From Geodermatophilus dictyosporus (GTDB taxonomy: Bacteria; Actinomycetota; Actinomycetes; Mycobacteriales; Geodermatophilaceae): 64,000 nucleotides of DNA. The position numbers were made by a program, and so were the translations under genes. The stretch spans positions 124,001 to 188,000 of the forward strand of contig NZ_FOWQ01000007.1 of the NCBI RefSeq assembly GCF_900115505.1, read 5' to 3'. This document shows positions 27,493 through 35,658 of this stretch, piece by piece. Numbering within the stretch: position 1 is the stretch's first letter; every line of letters begins with the position of its first letter. Under the pieces are notes generated by a model, which searched no databases, was not told the DNA's origin, and saw only the letters and a list, made by a program, of their open reading frames with translations.

Positions 27493-27597
27493 GAGCGCAT
27501 CCTGCCGCCCGGTCCGGGTGAGCGCCCCCTCACCCGTGTGGGTGATCGGGCGGCACCGGGCCTCCCGGGCCGGGCGGCGGCTGCCGACCCTCTCCGC

Positions 27598-27864
27598 ATG
27601 GCCGCTCCGACCGTTCCCGCCTCGCCCGCTCCGACGGCGTTCGCCGCCACCGGCTTCGCCGCCGCCCGCAGCCGGGCGCACGGGCCCACCGCCGCCCTCT
27701 GGCACGCCGTCGAGCTGCACCGCCCGGCCGGCGAGGTCGACGGCGCGTGCGAGCTCACCCTCTGCGGCACGCTGGCCCGCGTCAGCGTCGACGAGCCCTG
27801 GCCCACGCAGGCCCGCGACGTCTGTGTGCCCTGCGTGGTGCTGAGCCGCTCCTCCGCGCGCTGA
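27598..27864 (+). CDS. Small Cys-containing protein of unknown function
   Basis: Frame of 88 residues with strongly coding-like third-position GC. The N-terminal 30 residues are Ala/Pro-rich. The rest contains CELTLCGTLARV and a closing CVPCVVL, so two pairs of Cys could bind zinc or iron; the CxxC near the C-terminus is suggestive. Not recognised as a named family. ATG 27598 lies 105 bases after the divergent MBL start. The 132 bases after its stop show no gene. Confidence 0.6.
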   Translation: MAAPTVPASPAPTAFAATGFAAARSRAHGPTAALWHAVELHRPAGEVDGACELTLCGTLARVSVDEPWPTQARDVCVPCVVLSRSSAR

Positions 27865-27996
27865 CGGCCGGACACGCCCGGGCGCCCTCGACCGGCTCCG
27901 CCCGCAGGCGGGCCAGCAGGTCCGACCGGGTCCCGGCGCAGGTCCGCCGGGCCCCGGCCGGCGTGGCCCCGCGTGGGGGCAGCGTGCGGCTCGCGG

Positions 27997-28773
27997 TCAG
28001 CGACCGGTGAACCGCGGGGTCCGCTTGGCGAGGAACGCCTCGACCGCCTCGCTGTGGTCGGTGGTCCGCCCCAGCTCGTCCTGCAGCCGCGCCTCCAGGG
28101 CGAGGGTGCCCTCGAGGCCGTCGGTGGCTGCCGTGGCCAGCACCGTCTTCACCGCGCGGTAGGCCGCGGTGGGTCCCGAGGCCAGCCGCTCGGCCAGGGC
28201 GCGGGCCTCGCCGACCACCTCCGCGGCGTCCACCACCCGGTGCACCAGGCCCCACTGCAGCGCGGTCTCGGCCGGGAACGGGTCGGGCAGCAGGAGCAGC
28301 TCGGTGGCCCGGGCGACGCCGACGGAGTGCACCAGCCGGGCGGCCAGCGCCGAGTCGCTGGACAGGCCGATGCCGGTGAACGCCGTGGTGAACTTCGCAC
28401 CGGCGGCAGCCACCCGCAGGTCGCCGGCCAGGGCCAGCCCGAGGCCGGCGCCGGCGCACGCGCCGTTGATGCCCACGACCACCGGGACCCGCAGCGCCGA
28501 CAGCGCCAGGACCAGCGGGTTGTACTCGCCCTCCACCACCGACAGGGAGTGCTCGGCGTCCCCGCGCAGCGACTCGACGTGCTCGGCGAGGTCCTGGCCG
28601 ACGCAGAACGCGCGGCCGGTGCCGGTGAGCAGCACGGCGCGCACCGACCCGTCGTCGGCCACCCCGCGCACCACCTCCAGCAGCTCGCGCCGCATCGCGC
28701 TGGTCAGCCCCGCCCTGAACAGCGTGATGGTCGCGACGCCGCCGGCGTCCTCGCGCGTCACCGATCCGGGCAT
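27997..28773 (-). CDS. Enoyl-CoA hydratase/isomerase-family protein
   Basis: Crotonase fold, 258 residues. The acyl-CoA oxyanion segments read GRAFCVGQDL near residue 55 and INGACAGAGLGLALAGDLRVA near 105. The position usually holding the first catalytic Glu is near GLSSDSA rather than GLxPxxG-E, resembling PaaG/PaaB-like members (GQDLxEH and short loop) more than canonical hydratases. It may act in phenylacetate or fatty-acid degradation. No partner genes flank it. It is preceded by a large intergenic hairpin element. Confidence 0.88.
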   Translation of the reverse strand: MPGSVTREDAGGVATITLFRAGLTSAMRRELLEVVRGVADDGSVRAVLLTGTGRAFCVGQDLAEHVESLRGDAEHSLSVVEGEYNPLVLALSALRVPVVVGINGACAGAGLGLALAGDLRVAAAGAKFTTAFTGIGLSSDSALAARLVHSVGVARATELLLLPDPFPAETALQWGLVHRVVDAAEVVGEARALAERLASGPTAAYRAVKTVLATAATDGLEGTLALEARLQDELGRTTDHSEAVEAFLAKRTPRFTGR

Positions 28774-28834
28774 CGTCGCCCCTCCTGGTCCCTCGTCGTC
28801 GTGGGTCGTCCGCTGCCGTCCTACCGCACCGCAG

Positions 28835-28892
28835 CGTGTCCTCCCTCACGTGGGCGGTGAGGGAGGACACGCGACGATCAGGTCCCCTGATC
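28835..28892. repeat. Two adjacent perfect hairpins (possible dispersed repeat)
   Basis: First hairpin: CGTGTCCTCCCTCAC (28835-28849) pairs perfectly with 28857-28871 around a 7-base loop. Second: GATCAGG (28876-28882) pairs with CCTGATC (28886-28892) around TCC. They lie in a 377-base gap between divergent genes, so neither is placed as an ordinary terminator. No second copy is in the window. The rest of the gap (28893-29150) holds the promoter region of the kinase gene and no recognisable coding sequence. Confidence 0.6.
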
Positions 28893-29150
28893 ATGGCGTG
28901 CCACCCCACGGCCGGGAGCCCCAGGTCCGGGCGGCCGTGGGCGGGGGAGTGCGCACGACGGCCGACCCGCCGACCCCGGCCGTTCACCGGGTCGATGCCG
29001 AGCCGTGACGCGTGGGACGTACCTGTTCGGGTGGGACGCCTGGGATGATGTGTGGCCTGGGACGGCGCGGGCATCTCCTGGCCAGGGGAGCGGCGCCGGA
29101 CCAGGAGGAACGGCGCCGAGCCGAGGGCCGGCAGGAAACGGAGAGCTCCC

Positions 29151-30857
29151 GTGGTGGAACCGGGTCGCCGGATGCTCGGTGACCGCTACGAGCTCTCCGG
29201 CCTCATCGCCTCTGGTGGCATGGGCCAGGTCTGGCGGGCCACCGACCTGCTGCTGCACCGTCCCGTCGCGGTCAAGGTGCTGCGCAGCGAGTACACCGGC
29301 GACCCCACCTTCCTCGCCCGCTTCCGCGCCGAGGCCCAGCACGCCGCCGCGCTGAGCCACCCCAACATCGCCGCCGTCTACGACTACGGCGAGACCGAGG
29401 CCGCCGACACCGGCGAGCGGCTGGCCTACCTGGTGATGGAGCTGGTCGAGGGCCGGCCGCTGTCGACGCTGCTGCGGCAGGAGGGGGCGCTGGACACCGC
29501 CACCACCCTGTCGGTGCTCGGGCAGACCGCCGCCGCGCTCGCCGAGGCCCACCGCGCCGGCCTGGTGCACCGCGACGTCAAGCCCGGCAACATCCTCGTC
29601 CGGCCCGACGGCAGCGTGAAGATCACCGACTTCGGCATCGCCTGGTCGGCCGGCAGCGTGCCGCTCACCCAGACCGGGCAGGTCATCGGCACGCCGCAGT
29701 ACATCTCGCCCGAGCAGGCCGAGGGCCACCTGGCCACCCCGGCCAGCGACGTCTACGGCCTGGGCCTGGTCGGCTACGAGTGCCTGACCGGCCACCCGGC
29801 CTTCGACGGCGACAACGCGATCACCATCGCGCTCAAGCAGCTGCGCTCCGACCCCGAGCCGCTGCCCGACACGCTGCCCGGCGACGTCCGCACGCTCATC
29901 CGCCGCGCGCTGGCCAAGGACCCGGCCGCCCGGATGGCCGACGGCGCCGCCTTCGTGGCCGCGGTCGAGGACGCCCGTGCCGGCCGGCTGCCCGCCGACT
30001 TCGCCGCGCCCCTGGCCGCCCCGGCACCGGCGGCCGTCCCCGCCGCCGCGCCCTCCCCGGCGCCCGCCGTCGACCCCGGCCCGGCGACCCAGGCCGCACC
30101 CGCCCCCGCCGGGTCGCCGCGGTCCGGCGCGGCCCCGCGGCGCGGCAGCCCCCCGCCACCGTCGCGCCGCCGGGCGGCCGCCGTGCTCGTGCCGCTGATC
30201 GCGCTGCTGCTCGGCGCGGGCCTGGCCGCCGTCGTCTTCACCGCCCTGGACGACGGGGCCGCGCCGCCGCCGGTCGTCGCCGCGCAGACCCGCGACGGCG
30301 AGGAGGGCGTGGTCCTGGAGGCCGGCGACTACGTCGGCCGCCCGATCGACGACGTCGCCACCCAGCTGTCCGCACTGGGCCTGGGCGTCGAGCGGCGCCA
30401 GCAGGTGACCGACGCCGCCGTCCCGGGGCTGGTCATCGGCATCTCGCCCGCCGGCGTGGCCCTCGAGCCCGGCGACGACGTCGTCGTCACCTACGCGGTG
30501 GCGCCGCCGAGCCGGGACCCGGGCACCTGGGAGCGGGACGACGACCGGGGCGAGGTCTCCACGGTGACCGGCGACAGCGCACCCGGCCCCGACGCCGAGC
30601 CGCTGCCCGCCGCGCCCGGGACCGCCGCGGTCACCTCTGCGCCGGCGCCCCCGGAGACGCCGTCGGCCACGCCGACCGGCACCCCGGACCCGTCGCCGTC
30701 CCCGGACCCGACGGCCACCGCGGCACCGGGCGAGACGACCACCTCGGAGGCCCCGACGACGACGGCCGACCCGACGCCGACCACGCCGTCGGCGACCTCG
30801 ACGCGCCCGGCGTCCCCGAGCTCGACGGCGTCGGCCGCGGAGCCCACGGCTCCCTGA
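29151..30857 (+). CDS. PASTA-containing Ser/Thr protein kinase
   Basis: Kinase domain about 10-275: Gly-loop ASGGMGQV, Lys42, HRD Asp142, DFG Asp160. The activation segment reads FGIAWSAGSVPLTQTGQVIGTP, with Trp after the DFGIA run where PknB has Arg. A Pro/Ala linker precedes one membrane helix (about 343-367). Outside are a single PASTA unit (EAGDYVGRPIDDVATQLSAL start) and a Thr/Pro/Ser tail. GTG 29151 follows GGAAACGGAGAG; GTG 29154 is also possible. The N-lobe motif VLRSEYTGD makes it closer to the local PknA than PknB. Followed 80 bases later by a paralogue. Confidence 0.93.
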   Translation: MVEPGRRMLGDRYELSGLIASGGMGQVWRATDLLLHRPVAVKVLRSEYTGDPTFLARFRAEAQHAAALSHPNIAAVYDYGETEAADTGERLAYLVMELVEGRPLSTLLRQEGALDTATTLSVLGQTAAALAEAHRAGLVHRDVKPGNILVRPDGSVKITDFGIAWSAGSVPLTQTGQVIGTPQYISPEQAEGHLATPASDVYGLGLVGYECLTGHPAFDGDNAITIALKQLRSDPEPLPDTLPGDVRTLIRRALAKDPAARMADGAAFVAAVEDARAGRLPADFAAPLAAPAPAAVPAAAPSPAPAVDPGPATQAAPAPAGSPRSGAAPRRGSPPPPSRRRAAAVLVPLIALLLGAGLAAVVFTALDDGAAPPPVVAAQTRDGEEGVVLEAGDYVGRPIDDVATQLSALGLGVERRQQVTDAAVPGLVIGISPAGVALEPGDDVVVTYAVAPPSRDPGTWERDDDRGEVSTVTGDSAPGPDAEPLPAAPGTAAVTSAPAPPETPSATPTGTPDPSPSPDPTATAAPGETTTSEAPTTTADPTPTTPSATSTRPASPSSTASAAEPTAP

Positions 30858-30937
30858 CCCGTTCGTGCGGCCACCCGGTGCGCCGCGCGCCGCGGTGGGG
30901 GATCGTGGGAGACCGCCGCCGAGGGGGAGGGGTGCCC

Positions 30938-32446
30938 GTGCGTCCGGTGCGCCGTGTCCTGGCCGACCGCTACGAGTTGACCGACCTGATCGCGACCGGC
31001 GGCATGGGCCAGGTCTGGCGCGCGCGGGACACCCGGCTGGGCCGCGAGGTCGCCGTGAAGGTGCTGCGCAGCGAGTACACCGGCGACGAGACCTTCCGCA
31101 CCCGGTTCCGCACCGAGGCCCAGCTCACCGGCCGGCTGCAGCACCGCAACATCGCCGCCCTCCACGACTACGGCGAGCTCCTCAGCGACGACGGGGAGCT
31201 GTGCGCGTACCTGGTGATGGAGCTGGTGGACGGCGAGCCGCTGTCGGCGCTGCTGGCGCGGGAGCCGCGGCTGGCGCCGGAGCGGGTGCTCGACGTCGTG
31301 GGTCAGACCGCCGCCGCGCTGGCCGCCGCGCACGCCGCCGGGGTGGTGCACCGCGACGTCAAGCCCGGCAACGTGCTGCTCGGCCGCGACGGCAGCGTGA
31401 AGATCACCGACTTCGGCATCGCCTGGTCGGCCGCCAGTGCGCCGCTGACGCGCACCGGCCAGGTCGTCGGCACCGCCAGCTACCTCTCCCCCGAGCAGGC
31501 CGGCGGCGGCAAGGCCGGCCCGGCCAGCGACGTCTACGCGCTCGGCATGGTGGCCTGGGAGTGCCTGGCCGGCCGGCGCGTCTTCGACGGCGAGCACCCG
31601 GTGCAGGTCGCGCTGCGCCAGCTGCGCGACGAGCCCGACCCCCTGCCCGACGACGTGCCCGCGCCGGTGCGCACGCTGGTGGAGCGGGCCCTGGTCAAGG
31701 ACCCCGCGGCCCGCTTCCCCGACGGCGCCGCGTTCCGCGACGCGGTGGAGGCCGTGCGGGCCGGCCGCGCGCTGCCGCCCACCCCCGCCCCCGTGACCGC
31801 GCCGCTGCAGGTGACCCGGCCGGTGCCCGCGGGCGCGCCGTCCCCCGCCGAGGACGGCACCCGGCCCCTGGCCGGCGCTCCCGCCGCCCCCCGGCCGCGC
31901 CGCGGCGGCCGGCTGCTGGCCGGCGTGGCGACGCTGGCGGCCGGCGCCGCGATCGGCGTGGGCGTGCTGCAGGTCGCCGGACCGGGTGCCGATCCCCCGG
32001 CCACGGTCACCGAGGCTGCGCCGACGGCGGTGGAGGTGCGCTGGGCCGACCTGGTGGGCCGATCGGCCGACGACGTCGAGGCCGAGCTCGTGGCGGCGGG
32101 GCTGCGGGTGCAGCGGACCACGGAGGCGACGGCGGCCGTCGTCGCGGGCACGGTGACCGCGGTCGGCCCGGTCGGGCGGCTGTCACCGGCGGAGGTGGTC
32201 ACGCTGACCGTCGCGGTGGCACCTGCGGCCCCCACCACGGAGCCGGCCGAGCCGACCGTGCTGCCCCAGGCGTCGGAGCCCGCGCCGGAGACCTCGTGGG
32301 GCCCGCCGGAGGTGCCCGCCTCCTCCGCCCCGGCTCCCGAGACGAGCTGGGAGCCCACCGGCCCGGGCAACGGGAACGGCAACGGTCAGGGGAACGGCAA
32401 CGGCAACGCCGGTGGCAACGGCAACGGGCGGGGCCGCGACGGCTGA
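30938..32446 (+). CDS. PASTA-containing Ser/Thr protein kinase (tandem paralogue)
   Basis: Kinase domain about 10-270 with Lys41, HRD Asp140 and DFG Asp158, again with DFGIAWSA. A short Pro-rich linker precedes one membrane helix (about 325-345). The extracellular part has one PASTA-like unit (VRWADLVGRSADDVEAELV) and ends in a tail of repeated Gly-Asn pairs. GTG 30938 is 7 bases after GAGGGGGAGG, which decides it over GTG 30932. It faces a membrane protein gene convergently. Likely product of local duplication with the preceding kinase. Confidence 0.92.
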   Translation: MRPVRRVLADRYELTDLIATGGMGQVWRARDTRLGREVAVKVLRSEYTGDETFRTRFRTEAQLTGRLQHRNIAALHDYGELLSDDGELCAYLVMELVDGEPLSALLAREPRLAPERVLDVVGQTAAALAAAHAAGVVHRDVKPGNVLLGRDGSVKITDFGIAWSAASAPLTRTGQVVGTASYLSPEQAGGGKAGPASDVYALGMVAWECLAGRRVFDGEHPVQVALRQLRDEPDPLPDDVPAPVRTLVERALVKDPAARFPDGAAFRDAVEAVRAGRALPPTPAPVTAPLQVTRPVPAGAPSPAEDGTRPLAGAPAAPRPRRGGRLLAGVATLAAGAAIGVGVLQVAGPGADPPATVTEAAPTAVEVRWADLVGRSADDVEAELVAAGLRVQRTTEATAAVVAGTVTAVGPVGRLSPAEVVTLTVAVAPAAPTTEPAEPTVLPQASEPAPETSWGPPEVPASSAPAPETSWEPTGPGNGNGNGQGNGNGNAGGNGNGRGRDG

Positions 32447-32472
32447 CCGGCGCCCGCGGGTGCGTCCTGGGA

Positions 32473-33234
32473 TCAGCGACGGCGGCCGGGCGCCAGCCAC
32501 TGGGCCAGGCCCAGCGCCGCGAGTGCGCCCGTGAGCAGGAAGCCCCGGTCGGTGTCGGCGTCGGGCAGCGCGACCAGCAGCCAGAAGGCGCCCAGGCCGG
32601 CCAGCCCGCCCAGCGCCACCTTCTCCGCCGTCGCGGCGCCACCGGGCAGCCGCAGCCGGGACACGAACGGCAGCGCGCCGACGACGACGGCGAGCGTGGC
32701 GAAGGCCGACCACAGCGGCGTCTCCGACCACAGCCGGTCGCCGCCCCAGCGCAGCGCCAGGCCCAGCTGGAGCAGCACCAGGGCGAGGGCCACCAGGCCG
32801 GCGCCGGCGAGCAGGGCCCGGTCCCTCGGGGTGCGGTCCCCGGAGGTCCGGGTCCGGGGGGTGCGGGTCCGGGGGGTCCGGGCCCGCCCGGCCGCGGCGG
32901 TCCCGGGGTGCGCGGGGATCTCGTGCGGGGCAGGGGCTCCGTGCGGGGCGGCGGAGCCGGCCTCGGGCGCGGCGGGGTGCGGCGCCGGCGGGGGGCCGAA
33001 GAAGGAGTCCAGCGGGCCGGTGGGCTGCAGGGGGGTGCCGTAGGAGGCAGGGTCCCCGACGCGGGGTTGCACGGCGGTGCTGCCGGCACCGGGCGCCGGG
33101 GGCGCGGCGTGCCCCGGGTCGTGCACGACGGCCGGGTGGGTCAGGTGCTGCTCGGCCGCGCCGGCCGCCGTCGACCCGGTCGGGACGACGGGGATCTCCT
33201 GGGTGCGCGGGCCGGCCGGGGGCGTGGCGGTCAC
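32473..33234 (-). CDS. Membrane protein with long Pro/Ala-rich cytosolic N-terminus
   Basis: A 253-residue protein. The first 125 residues are Pro/Ala/Thr-rich with a repeated basic RTPRTRT stretch. The C-terminal half has about five hydrophobic helices (ALLAGAGLVALALVLLQ, PLWSAFATLAVVVGALPFV, KVALGGLAGLGAFWLLVAL and GFLLTGALAALGLAQWLA). No family is recognised. GTG 33234 follows GGAGAGGAACGACC. Its stop is 27 bases from that of the kinase gene. The Thr-rich N-terminus could be a kinase substrate, which is only an inference from position. Confidence 0.78.
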   Translation of the reverse strand: MTATPPAGPRTQEIPVVPTGSTAAGAAEQHLTHPAVVHDPGHAAPPAPGAGSTAVQPRVGDPASYGTPLQPTGPLDSFFGPPPAPHPAAPEAGSAAPHGAPAPHEIPAHPGTAAAGRARTPRTRTPRTRTSGDRTPRDRALLAGAGLVALALVLLQLGLALRWGGDRLWSETPLWSAFATLAVVVGALPFVSRLRLPGGAATAEKVALGGLAGLGAFWLLVALPDADTDRGFLLTGALAALGLAQWLAPGRRR

Positions 33235-33380
33235 GGTCGTTCCTCTCCGTCGGACGGGTGGGGCCCTCGGGGAGCCGTTCTCCGCCCGCCACGCTAGCGG
33301 CGCACCCCGCCGGGGCCCCGGAGGTGCGCGGCGGGTCCGGAGACGGATCCGTCCGTCCTGCCCGGATCGGCCGGTCCTCC

Positions 33381-33386
33381 TAGGGT
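33381..33386 (+). promoter_or_regulatory. Leaderless promoter -10 box for cinA
   Basis: TAGGGT followed by 7 bases and then GTG 33394, the same geometry as at the GntR gene. The transcript is expected to begin at the start codon without a Shine-Dalgarno. Confidence 0.6.
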
Positions 33387-33393
33387 CGGGCGG

Positions 33394-34677
33394 GTGGGCA
33401 CGCGCGCGGGGATCGTCGTCACCGGCACCGAGGTGCTGACCGGCCGGGTCGCCGACCGCAACGGCCCCTGGCTGGCCGAGCAGCTGCAGCAGGCCGGCGT
33501 CGACGTCGGCTCGGTCGTGGTGGTCGGCGACCGCCCGGACGACGTGCGGGGGGCGCTGGGCTGGCTCGCCTCCTCCGGCGTCGACCTGGTGGTCACCACC
33601 GGCGGGCTCGGGCCCACCGCCGACGACCTCACCGCGGCCGTGGTGGGCGACGTGCAGGGCCGGCCGCTCGCCGTCGACCCGGAGCTCGAGCAGCGGGTCG
33701 CCGCCGTCGTCGAGCGGCTCATGGCCCGCCGCGGCTGGCGGGCCGACCCCGAGGCCACGGCGGCGGGCGTCCGCAAGCAGGCGATGGTCCCGGCGGGCGC
33801 GACGGTGCTCGAGCCGGTCGGGACGGCGCCGGGCCTGGTCGTCCCGCCGGCCGACGGGCGCGACGGGCCGGTGGTCGTCGTCCTCCCCGGGCCGCCGTCG
33901 GAGCTGCAGGGCATGTGGCCGGCGGCGCTGGCGGCCGGGTCGGTGCGCGAGGTGCTGTCCGGGGCCACGGAGCTCCGGCAGGGGACGATCCGGCTGTGGG
34001 GCACCCTGGAGGCCCAGCTGGCGGCCACGCTGCGCGACCTCGAGCCCGGGCTGGACGGCCTGGAGATCACCACCTGCCTGCGCGAGGGCGAGCTGGAGAT
34101 CGTCACCCGGTTCACGCCCGACGCCCAGCCCGCCTACGACCGGCTGGCCGCGGCCCTCACCGAGGAGTACGCCGCCACGCTGTTCTCCACCGGGCCGACG
34201 CTCGACGAGCTGGTGGCCGGCGCCCTGTCCGACCAGGGGCTCACCATCGCCACCGCCGAGTCGTGCACCGGCGGGCTGCTGGTGGCCCGGCTCATCGCGC
34301 GCGCCGGGTCCTCGGCGTGGGTGCTCGGCGGGATCACCTCCTACGCCAACTCGGCCAAGGAGCAGCTCGTCGGGGTGCCGGGGCAGGTGCTGGCCGAGTT
34401 CGGTGCGGTGAGCCCGCAGGTGGCGCTGGCCCTGGCCGAGGGGGCGCGGGCGCGGTTCGGGGCCGACGTCGGCGTCGGCGTCACCGGCATCGCCGGGCCG
34501 GGCGGGGGGACGCCGGACAAGCCGGTCGGCACGGTGCACCTGTGCGTCGTCGGGCCCTCCGGCTCCCAGGCGCGGTCGGTGCGCTTCCCCGGCTCGCGGA
34601 CGGCGGTGCGCGAGCGCTCCGTCGTCCTGGCGCTGCACCTGCTGCGCCAGCTGCTGCTCGGCGGACCCCCGGCGTGA
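33394..34677 (+). CDS. cinA: CinA-family protein (nicotinamide-nucleotide amidohydrolase)
   Basis: Two domains: an N-terminal MoaB/MogA-like COG1058 domain (1-170; GIVVTGTEVLTGRVADRN and TTGGLGPTADDLT) and a C-terminal PncC deamidase domain (about 270-420; TIATAESCTGGLLVARL, GGITSYANSAKEQLVGV, GVTGIAGPGGG). CinA proteins hydrolyse ADP-ribose pyrophosphate and/or deamidate NMN in the NAD cycle. 427 residues is the usual length of the full form. The following SRPBCC gene overlaps it by GTGA. Confidence 0.95.
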   Translation: MGTRAGIVVTGTEVLTGRVADRNGPWLAEQLQQAGVDVGSVVVVGDRPDDVRGALGWLASSGVDLVVTTGGLGPTADDLTAAVVGDVQGRPLAVDPELEQRVAAVVERLMARRGWRADPEATAAGVRKQAMVPAGATVLEPVGTAPGLVVPPADGRDGPVVVVLPGPPSELQGMWPAALAAGSVREVLSGATELRQGTIRLWGTLEAQLAATLRDLEPGLDGLEITTCLREGELEIVTRFTPDAQPAYDRLAAALTEEYAATLFSTGPTLDELVAGALSDQGLTIATAESCTGGLLVARLIARAGSSAWVLGGITSYANSAKEQLVGVPGQVLAEFGAVSPQVALALAEGARARFGADVGVGVTGIAGPGGGTPDKPVGTVHLCVVGPSGSQARSVRFPGSRTAVRERSVVLALHLLRQLLLGGPPA

Positions 34678-35069
34678 GCGTCGTGACCCTGCACGCCAGC
34701 GGGCCGCTCGCCCCGGCCGAGGCGTGGGAGCGCTACGCCGAGCCCGCACGGTGGGCGACGTGGGCGCCGCAGATCACCGGCGTGCAGGTGCCGGTGCCGC
34801 GGCTGGCCGCCGGCGTCGAGGGACGGGTGCGCGGGCCGCTGGGGGTGCAGCTGCCCTTCGTCGTCGAGTCGGTGGACGAGGCGGCGCGGCGGTGGGCCTG
34901 GACGGTGTCGGCCGGTCCGGTGCGGCTGCACCTCGTGCACTGGGTGTCCGACGGGCCGGACGGCGGCAGCACCACCGGCCTGCGGATCACCGGCCCGCTG
35001 CCGGTCGTGGTGGCCTACGCCCCGCTGGCGCAGCTCGCGATCAGCCGGCTGGTCCGCCCCCTGGGCTGA
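34674..35069 (+). CDS. SRPBCC-family protein
   Basis: A 131-residue START-like domain: PLAPAEAWERYAEPARWATWAPQ is the usual opening helix with Trp-rich strand, followed by GVEGRVRGPLGVQLPFVVES and RLHLVHWVSD. Family members bind lipids or aromatic compounds. It is a distant paralogue of the protein at 26.0-26.5 kb. Coupled to cinA by a GTGA junction, though no functional link to NMN metabolism is known. Confidence 0.8.
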   Translation: MSVVTLHASGPLAPAEAWERYAEPARWATWAPQITGVQVPVPRLAAGVEGRVRGPLGVQLPFVVESVDEAARRWAWTVSAGPVRLHLVHWVSDGPDGGSTTGLRITGPLPVVVAYAPLAQLAISRLVRPLG

Positions 35070-35078
35070 GCCCGCTCG

Positions 35079-35531
35079 GTGCGGGCGGTGTGCCAGGGCG
35101 AGCTGGCCCAGGCCGCCGAGCACGACGGCGCCAGGACGGTGGCGGCCGCCCTGGCGCCGGTCCTCTCCGCCGGGAACACCGCCCGCGCCGCTGCGCAGGA
35201 CGTCGACCTGGTCGAGGTGGATGCCGCCCTGGCCGTGGTGGCCGCGGTCGAGCCGCACCGGGAGGTGACCGAGGTCGTCGCCGGCTACCTGGCGCGCCTG
35301 GACCCCGACAGGTCGCGCCGGTACGCCGGGAGGAGCCCCGAGGGAGCCCACGGCCGTGACGCCATCGACCCCGGTGCCCACCGCGGGGCGCGACGCACGC
35401 CTCCCGCCTCCCGCCTGGGCGGGGACAGGAGCACCGTCCTCGGCGGGCTCCCGGCCGGTGTCCCCGCTGCCCGTCCCGCTGCCCTCCCCGTTGCCCGCCT
35501 CCCCGGGCGGTCCACGCTCACGGCTGTCTGA
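35079..35531 (+). CDS. Possible small protein, doubtful
   Basis: A 150-codon open frame. The first 90 codons have coding-like GC3 and read as amphipathic helix (AQAAEHDGARTVAAALAPVL, VEVDAALAVVAAVE). The remaining 60 are Pro/Arg-rich and look like noise, so a real gene may have been frameshifted or truncated near 35350. No family recognised. It starts 9 bases after the SRPBCC stop with no clear ribosome site. Without it, 35070-35658 would be a 589-base gap holding only promoter-like sequence for the next gene. Confidence 0.35.
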   Translation: MRAVCQGELAQAAEHDGARTVAAALAPVLSAGNTARAAAQDVDLVEVDAALAVVAAVEPHREVTEVVAGYLARLDPDRSRRYAGRSPEGAHGRDAIDPGAHRGARRTPPASRLGGDRSTVLGGLPAGVPAARPAALPVARLPGRSTLTAV

Positions 35532-35546
35532 TCCTCCGGCGCTCCA

Positions 35547-35560
35547 CTACCCTCGGGTAG
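35547..35560 (+). promoter_or_regulatory. Inverted repeat upstream of the PAS-GGDEF-EAL gene
   Basis: CTACCC-TC-GGGTAG is a perfect inverted repeat 99 bases before the GTG. TACCCT within it also fits a weak -10 box, so it may be an operator overlapping a promoter. Confidence 0.35.
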
Positions 35561-35658
35561 GCGTCGCGCACGGACCGACTTCCCACTCGTCCCGGTCCGG
35601 TCGCCGGTGGGCCTGCCCGACGGGCCCTGGCACGCGGCGTCAGGGGGAGAGAGAGCGC

